From assembly GCF_002741035.1 (NCBI RefSeq), contig NZ_CP016808.1, forward strand, positions 6,434,501 to 6,498,500: a stretch of DNA of 64,000 bases, written 5' to 3'. A program made the position numbers and the translations under genes. Below the pieces are notes generated by a model, which was given only the letters and a program-made list of their open reading frames with translations, did no database searches and was not told the origin of the DNA. The first letter of the stretch is position 1. The number at the start of each line of letters is the position of its first letter. This document shows, piece by piece, positions 26,716 to 34,865 of the stretch. The stretch is from Paenibacillus sp. BIHB 4019. Lineage in GTDB: Bacteria; Bacillota; Bacilli; Paenibacillales; Paenibacillaceae.

Positions 26716-28002
26716 TTATGTTATCATAACTGGCTGTTTTCTGGTAATGAACAAATGGAGAACAAATAGGACGAGCAGCATTGCACCGCTTACTAAAAAT
26801 GGCGCCTGATGCCCGAATGTATCCCACAGCTTGCCGGACAAAATCGTCCCCAGCACCATGCCGGAGCCTTCGATTGTCAGGAAAAAGCCCCAAACTGCAC
26901 CTCGCTCTTCTTTCGGAATCGCTTGGGCAATTAACGCATTCCAAGCCGGGATGATGCAGGCATAGCCAAGTCCTACAATCGCCACAATAACCAGCACCAG
27001 CGGCAGTGAACGAGTCATGCCTAGCAGCGGCAGCGAAATCGCAGCGAGGAGAAAGCCGACATGCAAAAACCATTTTGTCCCGAGCCGGTCGACAAACTTC
27101 CCGACTGGAATCAGCCCCAGCACCGTAATGGCACCGCCCGCGATAAGAAACCAGCTGTACTGGGCAGGCGTCAGATGGAGCACCGAACGCGCGAACAGCG
27201 TTAAGATCGGAGTCAACAGCCCAAGCGAAAAGTTCTGCACAAACATGGCCGGATAAAGCAGCTTGCTGGCATGAAGCGACTTGCCCACCTTGGCAAAATA
27301 ACGGCTGGCCCGAACTTTGAACGGCTCTCTTGCCGCATCACTTGTGTTCGCTGCATGCGAATCCGTCTGTGACGCAGCCTCTTCCGCTGCGCCTGAACGC
27401 TGCTTCATGCGCCCGCGACCGGGCAGAAACATCGTCGTCAGGACAACGACGATCATGCCGCCAATAATGAGGCGGAACGCTGCCGTATACGAACTGGACA
27501 GCAGAAAATTAATCGCAATCGGCCCCGCGCCCACGCCGACCAGCCAAGCGACATAGACGACACTCATCGCCCGGCCGCTCGCTTCCTCTCCAGCCTCCTC
27601 TGTCGCTCCTGTAATGACGCAAGGCCACAGCGGGGACGACCCGATGCCAAGCAACAGGCAAGCGACTACAATCCAGCTCGTATGATGCACGAAAGCGACA
27701 AGCAAAACAGAGGTGAACGTCAGCACAATACCCGCCAGCATTACGGAGCGGTAGCCCAAACGGTCAATGAGCCAGCCGATCGGGCTGCGGAACAAATTAT
27801 CGCCAATATATTGCAGCGCCAGCGCCCAACCGATCGCATAGGCAGATAAACCCAGCACCGTACCCATATACACTGGCAATATGGAAATAAGCAGCGCGCC
27901 CTTTACAAATTCAATAATAAACATAATAATCAGCAGCTGAATAATAAAAGGAGAGCGCCAAATAACGACGCCGGATGGCTTTGTGCCCCTTTGTTCTTTC
28001 AT
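26716..28002 (-). CDS. MFS transporter
   Basis: A 428-residue 12-helix transporter with a long central cytoplasmic loop (about 205-250, Ala/Ser/Glu-rich). Motif A-like GWLIDRLGYRSVMLAG follows helix 2 and GKFVDRLGTKWFLHVG follows helix 8. Substrate unknown; the family includes arabinose/drug exporters. The ATG at 28002 has GGAGG about 11 bases upstream; a TTG-started longer frame to 28035 has no site and would run into the dispersed repeat copy at 28041. Second MFS gene follows 21 bases later. Confidence 0.85.
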   Translation of the reverse strand: MKEQRGTKPSGVVIWRSPFIIQLLIIMFIIEFVKGALLISILPVYMGTVLGLSAYAIGWALALQYIGDNLFRSPIGWLIDRLGYRSVMLAGIVLTFTSVLLVAFVHHTSWIVVACLLLGIGSSPLWPCVITGATEEAGEEASGRAMSVVYVAWLVGVGAGPIAINFLLSSSYTAAFRLIIGGMIVVVLTTMFLPGRGRMKQRSGAAEEAASQTDSHAANTSDAAREPFKVRASRYFAKVGKSLHASKLLYPAMFVQNFSLGLLTPILTLFARSVLHLTPAQYSWFLIAGGAITVLGLIPVGKFVDRLGTKWFLHVGFLLAAISLPLLGMTRSLPLVLVIVAIVGLGYACIIPAWNALIAQAIPKEERGAVWGFFLTIEGSGMVLGTILSGKLWDTFGHQAPFLVSGAMLLVLFVLHLFITRKQPVMIT

Positions 28003-28040
28003 TAAATATCGAGCCTCCGTTTCTGCAGCAAGCAAGCGGT

Positions 28041-28134
28041 TAAGGTGAAACGGCTCGTGCCATCCTTTGGCGGCAAAGCACCGTTTCGCGTAGAAAGATA
28101 GAGAAAGGGCCGCGGAATGCTATACTTTCCTATA
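28041..28134. repeat. dispersed two-hairpin repeat, copy A
   Basis: Begins TAAGGTGAAACGGCT, has CCATCCTTTGGCGG and CACCGTTTCGCG, then GATAGAGAAAGG and a CTTTCCTATAATT end. It lies between the start of the minus-strand MFS gene and the plus-strand decarboxylase promoter. Confidence 0.75.
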
Positions 28135-28150
28135 ATTAAAAAAAAGCTTC

Positions 28151-28178
28151 TTGCATTCCGACTTGTTTTTGCTATACT
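28151..28178 (+). promoter_or_regulatory. extended -10 promoter of the decarboxylase gene
   Basis: TTGCAT (28151-28156), 16 bases, TATACT (28173-28178), with TGC directly before the -10 as extended element. Confidence 0.7.
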
Positions 28179-28212
28179 CAACCTTGTTTGTATTTTAACT
28201 AGAGAGGCAGGG

Positions 28213-29691
28213 ATGAAAGCGATGGATCATAACAAAACCCCGCTCTTCAGCGCATTACGCCGCCATGCGGAACAGAATCCAACCCAATTTCATATTCCAG
28301 GACATAAGAAAGGGTTAGGCAGCGATGCCGAATTTCGTGCATTTATCGGCGATAACGCGTTATCGATCGATTTAATAAATATAGCTCCGCTGGATGACCT
28401 GCATCAGCCAACCGGCGTTATTGAGGAAGCCCAGAAGCTTGCAGCCGATGCTTTCGGCGCAGATTATACTTATTTTTCCGTGCAAGGAACGAGCGGTGCC
28501 ATTATTACGATGATTATGAGCGTCTGTCTTCCTGGCGATAAAATCATCGTTCCGCGCAATGTGCATAAGTCCATTATGGCGGCGATTATTTTTGCAGGTG
28601 CCCGTCCGATCTTTATCTCGCCCGTACGTGACGAAAATCTCGGCATTGATCACGGCATTACGACACGCGCTGTCAAACGCGCGCTGGACAAGCACCCCGA
28701 TGCGAAAGCAGTGCTTGTTATCAACCCGACGTATTATGGCGTATGCGCCGACCTGAAGGAGATCGTCGACCTCGTGCATACGTTCGATATTCCTGTTCTC
28801 GTAGATGAGGCGCACGGCGTACTCATTCATTTCAATGAAAAGCTTCCGATGTCCGCGATGCAGGCTGGCGCAGATATGGCAGCGACGAGCGTTCATAAGC
28901 TGGGCGGCTCCATGACGCAAAGCTCCGTGCTGAACGTGCGCGGCGGGCGAGTTAATCCCCATCGCATTCAGACGATTATCAGCATGCTGACGACAACGTC
29001 GACATCCTATATTTTGCTGTCATCGCTCGATACGTCGCGCCGCAATTTGGCTTTGAACGGTCATAAGCTGGCTGAACAAGCGATTGAGCTTGCCCAATAT
29101 GCGCGCAAGACCATTAATGAAATTCCCGGCTTGTACTGCTTTGGACGGGAAATTTTAGGTGGCGAAGCTACCTTTGATCTTGATCCAACCAAGGTCGCTA
29201 TTCATGTCCGCCATCTCGGCATTACCGGCTATGAGACGGAAAACTGGCTTCGTGACCATTTCAACCTCGAAATTGAAATGAGCGATATGTATAACATTCT
29301 TTGCCTTGTTACGCCTGGTGATACATCCGATTCGATAGAAAAATTGCTGGAGGCGCTGCGTGCGCTGTCGGACAGCTTCCATGAAGGCGCCGAGGCTCGT
29401 GAACTCGTTGTTAAAATCCCGGATATTCCCCAGCTGTCGCTCTCGCCGCGCGATGCTTTCTACGGACAGACCGAGGTCGTTCCGTTCAAAGAGTCAGCTG
29501 GCCGAATTATCGCCGAGTTTATTTATGTTTACCCACCTGGCATCCCTATTCTACTTCCAGGCGAGGTTATTTCCCAGAAAAATATCGACTACATCGTCGA
29601 GCATGTTGAAGTTGGCCTCCCCGTTAAAGGTCCAGAGGACCGCAACGTTGAATTCGTTAAAGTGATTTTCGAGGAAACGGCTATTTCCTAG
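28213..29691 (+). CDS. speA: Orn/Lys/Arg decarboxylase, SpeA-like
   Basis: A 492-residue fold-type I PLP decarboxylase of the short Bacillus class (B. subtilis SpeA is 490). Seen are FHIPGHKKG near residue 22, FGADYTYFSVQGTSGAI, the aspartate VDEAHGVLIHF, and the PLP lysine in TSVHKLGGSMTQSSVL. B. subtilis SpeA makes agmatine from arginine for spermidine synthesis; lysine or ornithine cannot be excluded. Start at 28213 chosen because AGAGGCAGGG precedes it; 28222 is an equally plausible ATG. The frame continues upstream to 28117 but crosses the promoter. Followed by a repeat copy and a strong terminator. Confidence 0.9.
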   Translation: MKAMDHNKTPLFSALRRHAEQNPTQFHIPGHKKGLGSDAEFRAFIGDNALSIDLINIAPLDDLHQPTGVIEEAQKLAADAFGADYTYFSVQGTSGAIITMIMSVCLPGDKIIVPRNVHKSIMAAIIFAGARPIFISPVRDENLGIDHGITTRAVKRALDKHPDAKAVLVINPTYYGVCADLKEIVDLVHTFDIPVLVDEAHGVLIHFNEKLPMSAMQAGADMAATSVHKLGGSMTQSSVLNVRGGRVNPHRIQTIISMLTTTSTSYILLSSLDTSRRNLALNGHKLAEQAIELAQYARKTINEIPGLYCFGREILGGEATFDLDPTKVAIHVRHLGITGYETENWLRDHFNLEIEMSDMYNILCLVTPGDTSDSIEKLLEALRALSDSFHEGAEARELVVKIPDIPQLSLSPRDAFYGQTEVVPFKESAGRIIAEFIYVYPPGIPILLPGEVISQKNIDYIVEHVEVGLPVKGPEDRNVEFVKVIFEETAIS

Positions 29692-29698
29692 GCATCGT

Positions 29699-29782
29699 TA
29701 TATTTCAAGGTGAAGCAGCTGACGCCGTCCTTTGGCGGCGCGGCGCGTTACATTCCGAGAAATATCCTTTCCTATATTTGAA
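29699..29782. repeat. dispersed two-hairpin repeat, copy B
   Basis: TATATTTCAAGGTGAAGCAGC, then CGCCGTCCTTTGGCGG, CATTCCGAGAAATA and TCCTTTCCTATATTTGAA. Seven bases after the speA stop, so it forms part of its 3' UTR. Confidence 0.75.
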
Positions 29783-29783
29783 C

Positions 29784-29837
29784 AAAAGACACCTGCTGTC
29801 CCAGGAGCATTCGCCCTTGGTGACACAGGTGTCTTTT
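29784..29837. terminator. bidirectional terminator between speA and the DUF1292 gene
   Basis: Perfect 12-bp stem AAAAGACACCTG/CAGGTGTCTTTT with a 30-base loop; T-run on both strands. Confidence 0.85.
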
Positions 29838-29894
29838 GCATGCAAAGCTTAGTTGCATGATGGCTTGTTAGAGCAGCGTAAAAGAGCAAGAAAT

Positions 29895-30209
29895 CTACTC
29901 TTCTTTTGCTGCGTTTTCAGTAACGGCGATTTCTTCATAAATCTTCGTTACGCGATCCCATTCTTCATCGTCTTCGATACCAACGAGGAATGCCTCGTCG
30001 TTCTCTTCCTCGATGCGGAAAATAACGCCGTCTGCTTCAGGATCATTGCGATCCAGCAATACCGCATAAGCGTTGTTTTCGGATTCAAACGTATAAACCA
30101 TGACCATTTCGCGTTCTTGGCCCTCATCGTCCGTTACAATAAATACACTTTCTTCATGTTCATGGTCTTCTCCGCAACCGCAATCTGCGCCATGATTATG
30201 CTCAGTCAT
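29895..30209 (-). CDS. DUF1292 family protein, YrzB-like
   Basis: A 104-residue, very acidic protein. After a His/Cys-rich head (GADCGCGEDHEHEE) comes the DUF1292 core: FIVTDDEGQEREMVMVYTFE, YAVLLDRNDPEAD, IFRIEEENDEAFLVGIEDDEEWDRV. In Bacilli yrzB lies with yrzL and yrrK near alaS; here it stands alone between two repeat copies. The His/Cys head is longer than in the B. subtilis protein and might bind metal (inference). The ATG follows AAATGGGGT, a weaker binding site than most in this window. Function not established. Confidence 0.9.
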   Translation of the reverse strand: MTEHNHGADCGCGEDHEHEESVFIVTDDEGQEREMVMVYTFESENNAYAVLLDRNDPEADGVIFRIEEENDEAFLVGIEDDEEWDRVTKIYEEIAVTENAAKEE

Positions 30210-30277
30210 TGTTTTACCCCATTTCAGTCAATTATCCATACCTGAGTATCGTACCATGAGTCCTAGCAGCGGTCAAA

Positions 30278-30378
30278 CAAGCGTAAACGGCTGTCGCCGT
30301 AATTCGGAGGCAAAGCTACCGTTTCGAGGGTGGAATATAAGAAATTATTAGCTTGAAACTAATAATTTCTTATATTTC
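30278..30378. repeat. dispersed two-hairpin repeat, copy C
   Basis: CAAGCGTAAACGGCTGTCGCC, GGAGGCAAAGCTACCGTTTCG, then a second stem ATAAGAAATTATTAG/CTAATAATTTCTTAT. The tail stem differs in sequence from copies F and G but pairs perfectly, so the structure is kept. Confidence 0.75.
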
Positions 30379-30379
30379 G

Positions 30380-30421
30380 AAAAAGCCCGCGCTTCCTCCA
30401 CATATGGAAGAAACGCGGGCC
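30380..30421 (-). terminator. terminator after the copper-amine-oxidase-like stalk gene
   Basis: Stem GCCCGCG/CGCGGGC with inner TTCC/GGAA pairs, then TTTTTC on the minus strand. Confidence 0.8.
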
Positions 30422-30428
30422 ATTGCCG

Positions 30429-30992
30429 TTATTGCGAAGAAATCAGCTTCTCCGAGACGAGCGTCCAATCGTCGGACGAGCTTGTTTTCAGGAAAAATCT
30501 CACCGCATATTTTCCCGAATACTCGAAGTTATACTTCATGTCTTCCGTCCGATACCAGAAGTTATCCTTCGTAATCTTATCGGTCTGTGTCTGAATAACC
30601 TTCTCGCTGCCATACGGATCAAATATAGATACTTTAACCGCGGCAATATCCGTCTTCAAATTGTCGACCTGCGACAATACGCTGAACGTATATGAGTTGC
30701 CCTTCGTCACATTGCCAAACAGCTTGCTATCCTGCATGAGTACAATATGTACATTCGGTCTCGTTAAGGTTGCCTTCTTATTCTGCCCATCCCAATTGAC
30801 GATGGTTTGCAGGCTATTGGCTATTTCCCGAATCGGCAGGTAAGTCTTGCCATCCACCATAATGCCGCCATCTTCAAGCTCGCTTCCATTCAGGAGAACC
30901 TTAACAGTCTGCGATGCCGCATTGGCAATCATTAAGGTACTGCTGCATAAAAAAAGCGCCAGCAGCAAAACCGCTACTTTTCTGAATTTCAT
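30429..30992 (-). CDS. secreted protein with copper amine oxidase N-terminal-like domain
   Basis: A 187-residue exported protein. The signal peptide is MKFRKVAVLLLALFLCSS followed by an ANA-A cleavage site near residue 26. The next 50 residues, KVLLNGSELEDGGIMVDGKTYLPIREIANSL in part, form the stalk domain named after copper amine oxidase N-terminus (PF07833), very common in secreted Paenibacillus proteins. The C-terminal 100 residues look like a beta-sandwich (SIFDPYGSEKVIQTQTD). The ATG at 30992 has GGAGGG at 9 bases; the frame to 31043 lacks a site. Likely cell-wall-associated; no enzyme motif. Confidence 0.85.
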   Translation of the reverse strand: MKFRKVAVLLLALFLCSSTLMIANAASQTVKVLLNGSELEDGGIMVDGKTYLPIREIANSLQTIVNWDGQNKKATLTRPNVHIVLMQDSKLFGNVTKGNSYTFSVLSQVDNLKTDIAAVKVSIFDPYGSEKVIQTQTDKITKDNFWYRTEDMKYNFEYSGKYAVRFFLKTSSSDDWTLVSEKLISSQ

Positions 30993-31219
30993 AGATGAGT
31001 ACCCTCCATCCGCTTTGTCTGGATATATGGTTATACTCTTCAAAATGAATAGAGTTGCGCTGTTACAGAAACTTTTTCAGCCCTGTACCAGCGCTATATT
31101 TTGTCTCCAGCATAGGCGGGTGCTCTCCCTTTTTTCAGACGATCATTTACAGGGATTTAAGCCGCATGCCCGTGCGAAAAAAATTGTAGAAATGTGCGGT
31201 TGCCTGGGAAATATTCCGG

Positions 31220-31423
31220 TTAATGATACGTACGGGTGAGCACGCAAGGAACCCCTTTTCCAACTGCGCCCGGCTCGGACATTCGGTCCAAATACGCGAG
31301 TCCCCTTGCACAAGGTGTCGGACACACTTCGCAGACTGGAGATAGCACCAATTTGTAGTGGTACTGTTTCCGTTCACCTGACGGTTGTTTCTTCTTAACG
31401 TTTTTGCCTTTTCCTTTGCTCAT
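31220..31423 (-). CDS. small cysteine-containing conserved protein
   Basis: A 67-residue basic protein. The first 20 residues are Lys/Gly-rich (MSKGKGKNVKKKQPSGERKQ), then a beta-like strand YHYKLVLSP and a cysteine cluster VCEVCPTPCARG, with another Cys near the end. The three closely set cysteines suggest a metal site. GGGAGGAC lies about 10 bases before the ATG. I do not recognise a named family, but start, site and codon use look genuine. It stands alone between the stalk-protein gene and a divergent hydrolase gene. Confidence 0.65.
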   Translation of the reverse strand: MSKGKGKNVKKKQPSGERKQYHYKLVLSPVCEVCPTPCARGLAYLDRMSEPGAVGKGVPCVLTRTYH

Positions 31424-31561
31424 TGATGCTCTGTCCTCCCTGCCGGATCTTGCTCATGCATTATATGTAGGTACCCGGCAAAGGGTATCTCGATTTGTCA
31501 GTTTGCCATTCATTTGATACATTGGATGTAGCGAGATGATTTCTATAACGGGAGTGTTCCA

Positions 31562-32287
31562 ATGAATATACAAATGATCGGAACTGGGAGTGCTTTTGCC
31601 AAGAAATATGATAATAACAATGCATTAATTGAGGTGCCTGGGTTCAAGCTGCTGGTCGATTGCGGCATTACGCTGCCTAAAGCGCTGCACGAGACGAATC
31701 GTTCGTTCGATGAGCTGGATGCTGTGCTAATCAGCCATATTCATGGCGACCATGTGGGCGGGCTGGAGGAATATGCTTTTCAGATGATGTTTCTCTATGG
31801 AAAAAAGCCGGTGCTGTACATCGCCTCCTCGCTAGTGGAGCCGCTGTGGGAGCAGACGCTGCGCGGCGGGCTGACGCAGGGACCGCTTCAATCCATTGAT
31901 GACTTCTTTGAAGTGAGACGGCTAGAGGAAGGCATAGAGCATGAACTGCATCCGGGCTTGAAGGTGAAGCTGCTTCAAACCGAGCATATTGTGGGGAAAG
32001 ACAGTTATTCGTTTATTTTCAATCAGCACTTCTTTTATTCGGCAGATATGAAATTCAGTCAAGCGTTGCTGGAGCAGCTTGTGGAGGATGGCGTGAATAC
32101 GATTTTTCACGACTGCCAGTTGATTGCGCCCGGTGTTGTACATGCCTGTCTCGACGAGTTGCTGACACTGCCAGAGCCGCTGCAGGAGAAGGTGTGGCTT
32201 ATGCATTACGGGGATACGATGGAAAATTACATCGGCCATACGGGGAAAATGCGCTTCGTACAGCAGCGTGAGATTTATACAGTGTAG
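31562..32287 (+). CDS. MBL-fold metal-dependent hydrolase
   Basis: A 241-residue metallo-beta-lactamase-fold protein. The metal motif is SHIHGDHVGGLEE (about 58-70), with LLVDCGITLP before it, TEHIVGKDSYSFIF (third His), YSADMKF (Asp) and MHYGD (last His), the RNase Z-like spacing. Stand-alone homologues of this size act as phosphodiesterases or nucleases, but the substrate is unknown. GGGAGTG precedes the ATG. Single-gene unit with a strong terminator. Confidence 0.88.
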   Translation: MNIQMIGTGSAFAKKYDNNNALIEVPGFKLLVDCGITLPKALHETNRSFDELDAVLISHIHGDHVGGLEEYAFQMMFLYGKKPVLYIASSLVEPLWEQTLRGGLTQGPLQSIDDFFEVRRLEEGIEHELHPGLKVKLLQTEHIVGKDSYSFIFNQHFFYSADMKFSQALLEQLVEDGVNTIFHDCQLIAPGVVHACLDELLTLPEPLQEKVWLMHYGDTMENYIGHTGKMRFVQQREIYTV

Positions 32288-32320
32288 GTACGAGTCGCAG
32301 GAATGATCAGCAACCATAAC

Positions 32321-32358
32321 AAGAAGAGCCTGACGTTTTTTCGCGTCAGGCTCTTCTT
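32321..32358. terminator. bidirectional terminator after the MBL gene
   Basis: Perfect 15-bp stem AAGAAGAGCCTGACG/CGTCAGGCTCTTCTT. The loop holds a TTTTTT run; it also faces the convergent DUF3892 gene. Confidence 0.7.
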
Positions 32359-32390
32359 GCTGCTGGCTATGCTTAGCCCAGGCTTGCCGT

Positions 32391-32642
32391 TTAAAACAGC
32401 GGAAGCTGGTCCAAATTGTTCGTAGGATCGCCGTCCGCGTCGCCACGGATATATGTTTCGCCATCTCTGCCTTTGAAAGCATTCACGCCAGCGATCTGCC
32501 CTGCCTGAACCTCTTGCAGCGCCGTCTGGTAATCCAGTACACGGCCCGATGATGTTTTAAAACTCGTCAGGTCACCGTCGCCATTTTTCTGTACCGCTAC
32601 AATATGTTCTCTTTCCCCGCCAGCCATTTCATTCGTGCTCAT
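32391..32642 (-). CDS. DUF3892 family protein
   Basis: An 83-residue acidic protein with the DUF3892 pattern: HIVAVQKNGDGDLTSFKTSSGR, ALQEVQAGQIAGVNAFKGRDG and the Asp/Gly-rich tail RGDADGDPTNNLDQLPLF. The family is small, widespread in Bacilli and without known role; the DxDGDxTNN tail could bind calcium (inference). AGGCGAGC is a weak binding site just before the ATG. The following 290 bases upstream to the tRNA show no gene I can support. Confidence 0.85.
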   Translation of the reverse strand: MSTNEMAGGEREHIVAVQKNGDGDLTSFKTSSGRVLDYQTALQEVQAGQIAGVNAFKGRDGETYIRGDADGDPTNNLDQLPLF

Positions 32643-32881
32643 TCAAAGCTCGCCTCCTTCGGATTGTGAGCGGCAATTACCACCCGCCACTCGGCATTCA
32701 ATCGATAGGATGCGTAGCCTTTGAGAATTTTATACAGCATAAACGACACGTAGAAAAACTATACAATCATTTAACAGCAATGCAAAAAATCAAAACACCG
32801 CTTTTGCTTTAGCTGAGTAAAGGACACCAATCGGGCACCAACTCGCTAAAAAACAGGCATGATGCAAAATTAATCGGAAAC

Positions 32882-32924
32882 AAAAAAAGACCGAAAACCC
32901 TTGTCATGCAAGGATTATCGGACC
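32882..32924 (-). terminator. terminator after tRNA-Val
   Basis: Stem with CCTTG/CAAGG core and flanking CCGATAAT/GTTTTCGG pairing, then TTTTTTTG on the minus strand. Confidence 0.75.
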
Positions 32925-32936
32925 TTCTTTATTGTA

Positions 32937-33009
32937 TGATCTGTAGTGGGCTCGAACCACTGACCCCTACCCTGTCAAGATAGTGCTCTCCCAGCTGAGC
33001 TAACAGATC
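32937..33009 (-). tRNA. tRNA-Val(GAC)
   Basis: A full 73-nt cloverleaf on the minus strand: acceptor GATCTGT/ACAGATC, D-arm GCTC/GAGC, anticodon stem CTATC/GGTAG with loop TTGACAG (anticodon GAC), variable GGGTC, T-arm AGTGG/CCACT with loop TTCGAGC, and discriminator A. The 3' CCA is not encoded (TAC follows), unlike most Bacilli tRNA genes. It is a solitary gene with its own terminator. Confidence 0.93.
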
Positions 33010-33088
33010 GTATATTAGCGACGTTTATTAATATACCAAGCTCGAGCGGAAAAGTCAACCATTTTGCTATTATTATTTTTTGACCTTC

Positions 33089-33135
33089 AAAAAAAAAGCT
33101 TCGTCCTCCAATCAACCGGAGAATGAAGCTTTTTT
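33089..33135. terminator. bidirectional terminator after the expansin gene
   Basis: Stem AAAAAAGCTTC/GAAGCTTTTTT with inner CTCC/GGAG pairs; T-run on both strands. Confidence 0.85.
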
Positions 33136-33156
33136 GTGTTCAGCCTATGTTCCATT

Positions 33157-33864
33157 TCAGCTCGGGAATTGAACATTTCCCGGAACTATATAAGCGCCTG
33201 ATGTACCGTTTGCTGGAAGTGCAGGAATCGTGTCCAGAACCGCTTTCCCGCGAATATCGGTTATCCGAACCTGCAGCGGGCTTGTCCCCATGTTCGTCCC
33301 CAAGAAATGGTTATAGTCCATTTTCTCCAGATTGATCCACGCGCCAGCCTTCTTATATTCCATTTTCATGACCGGATAAAAATGATTGCGCACCTGAATC
33401 GCCGCCCACCACTGGCTGCTGCCTTCCTTCACCCGGTACGAAAAATTGCCGGTTATCGGCGCTTTTACGACTTTCCATGAAATATTGATTTTGCCTGCCG
33501 ACATTTCTCCAATTTTAGCAAAAGCGTTTGGCGACAAGTCAAGCGCTCCCGGAGCGCCTTCCGGGTACAAATCGGTGACATAAACGACCGTTTTGCCTTT
33601 AGGCCCCGTAACCTCCAAGTAAGCGCCCGCAAGCGCCGCTTTGACCCCATTGTAATTCATATCAGTCGGATTTAAGGCCGTTATTTCCAAATTCGGATGA
33701 ATCGGATCAAGCAGTACCGCACCGCCCGAATATCCTGAGCCTGTATACGTCGCATAGCTGGTACGCCCATCATTCCAAGCTGCGAACGCCTGCACCGCCG
33801 GGTACAAAACGAACATCGCAAGACAAACGATTCCAAATTTGACGGCACCGTGCTTCTTTGTCAT
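33157..33864 (-). CDS. yoaJ: bacterial expansin, EXLX1/YoaJ-like
   Basis: A 235-residue secreted protein that loosens plant or bacterial cell walls without hydrolysis. After a signal peptide (GIVCLAMFVLYPAVQAFA) comes the double-psi barrel: YATYTGSGYSGGAVLLDPI, LAGAYLEVTGPKGKTVVYVTD with the conserved Asp in VTDLYPEG, and ALDLSPNAFAKIG. The carbohydrate-binding second domain has the aromatic pair in SSQWWAAIQVRNHFYPV and the third aromatic in YKKAG-W, as in B. subtilis EXLX1. Near-identical build and length. ATG at 33864 follows GGAGGAGG at 8 bases. Useful for xylan access, in line with the 45-59 kb cluster. Confidence 0.96.
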   Translation of the reverse strand: MTKKHGAVKFGIVCLAMFVLYPAVQAFAAWNDGRTSYATYTGSGYSGGAVLLDPIHPNLEITALNPTDMNYNGVKAALAGAYLEVTGPKGKTVVYVTDLYPEGAPGALDLSPNAFAKIGEMSAGKINISWKVVKAPITGNFSYRVKEGSSQWWAAIQVRNHFYPVMKMEYKKAGAWINLEKMDYNHFLGTNMGTSPLQVRITDIRGKAVLDTIPALPANGTSGAYIVPGNVQFPS

Positions 33865-34038
33865 AACTGAAACCTCCTCCACATTTTTGAAACCCTAAAT
33901 CTACCAGTAGAGTCCATTCTAAGTGGTGAGGAGGAATATTTGCTAGCACTTTAGATACTTCTTTTCTAGCATTTTAATGACATTTCCCAACAATACTAGA
34001 CTTTATTCGTCAAAAACAAGGAGCATCCGCCGCTTCGT

Positions 34039-34284
34039 CTAGCTTGCGTTATTGTTCACCTTCATAATATCCATGAACGGAATTTTAGTAATTTCTTCAC
34101 CTTTCGCTACGTGCACCAGCCTCGTACGCGAATCCATTTTTACAATTAGCCCTGCAACGGGTTCTTCCCAATTCCACACCTCAAAAAGCAGTTCAATCCC
34201 TTCTTGATACGCTTCAACCAGGCGCTCCCCGAGCTCCTCCAATTCAAACTCATCCCTTGTCGGGCGCTTTGGTTTCTTTGCCAT
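34039..34284 (-). CDS. YolD-like family protein
   Basis: An 81-residue protein with the YolD-like pattern: basic head KKPKRPTRDEFELEELGERL, then helix EAYQEGIELLFEVWN and a beta end VAGLIVKMDSRTRLVHVAKGEEITKIPFMDI. YolD proteins usually accompany a Y-family polymerase (UvrX/YqjW) as in SOS or phage cassettes; none is next to this gene. ATG at 34284 is preceded by GGAGAC at 7 bases; an in-frame ATG at 34299 is the alternative. Single-gene unit. Confidence 0.82.
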   Translation of the reverse strand: MAKKPKRPTRDEFELEELGERLVEAYQEGIELLFEVWNWEEPVAGLIVKMDSRTRLVHVAKGEEITKIPFMDIMKVNNNAS

Positions 34285-34404
34285 TGCCTCCGTCTCCATT
34301 CTATGTTTTAGTACATGACCTTCATTTAACTCATGCCTTTTTCAACCCATCTTTAAATCATACCCTTTCTTCAAAGCATTTGTCATGGAGATTATGAAAT
34401 TAGG

Positions 34405-34440
34405 CAAAAAAACATCCCCCTGCCATAACATGGCAAGGGG
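34405..34440 (-). terminator. terminator after the YjcZ-like gene
   Basis: Stem CCCCTTGCCAT/ATGGCAGGGGG with three-base loop, then TGTTTTTTT on the minus strand. Confidence 0.85.
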
Positions 34441-34520
34441 ACGCTTCTTCTCTATTTTTCACTTAGAACGCATGGTTAAGGAAATACTGATTAGGTCAGG
34501 ATCGAGCTAAGCCGCTTATA

Positions 34521-34664
34521 TTACCACATACAGGAGCAAATGATGATAACCAATAGAATGAACAGTACAAGAATAGCGCCTGGGCTTGTGAAAGCACCGC
34601 CTACTTTATTACCGCAGCCACCGTATCCTGGACCTACTCCTACATTGCCTACTTCATATCCCAT
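34521..34664 (-). CDS. YjcZ/SscA-type small sporulation protein
   Basis: A 47-residue protein (51 if the ATG at 34676 is used). A Gly-rich head (VGPGYGGCGNKVGG) precedes one hydrophobic helix SPGAILVLFILLVIIICSCMW at the C-terminus, the layout of the YjcZ family of tiny spore-assembly membrane proteins. The AAAGGAGATGA site sits 11-12 bases before the ATG at 34664 and directly on the ATG at 34676, which favours the shorter form. The gene is followed by a strong terminator. Expected to be made in the mother cell or forespore. Confidence 0.85.
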   Translation of the reverse strand: MGYEVGNVGVGPGYGGCGNKVGGAFTSPGAILVLFILLVIIICSCMW

Positions 34665-34807
34665 TTCGTTGCTCATCTCCTTTTTTTAAGGTACACAGCA
34701 TCATATGGTCAAAAGCCAAAAAGGGTTGGGCTTTCAGGCAAAATGGGTATTTGCCTCGACGGACGGGTGCCGCTGCTTCTTTTTTTTAATTTTCCGTTTA
34801 CATTACG

Positions 34808-34840
34808 TTCATTCCCAGATAATCAAACAGGTGCATACTG
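34808..34840 (+). promoter_or_regulatory. module 1 promoter-like pair, TTCATTC-N19-CATACTG
   Basis: TTCATTC at 34808-34814, 19 bases, CATACTG at 34834-34840. The same pair with the same spacing occurs three more times within 530 bases. It precedes the 24-codon gene by 25 bases. CATACTR resembles late-sporulation -10 boxes (sigma-G type CATnnTA), but the -35 does not match any I know. Confidence 0.5.
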
Positions 34841-34865
34841 ACTTTAAGCAGGAGGTGATTCACCC

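Noticed and set aside
32740..32880. Possible integrase remnant next to the tRNA gene
   Set aside because: No frame shows tyrosine-recombinase motifs and no repeat of the tRNA 3' end was seen in the neighbourhood; only position suggested it.
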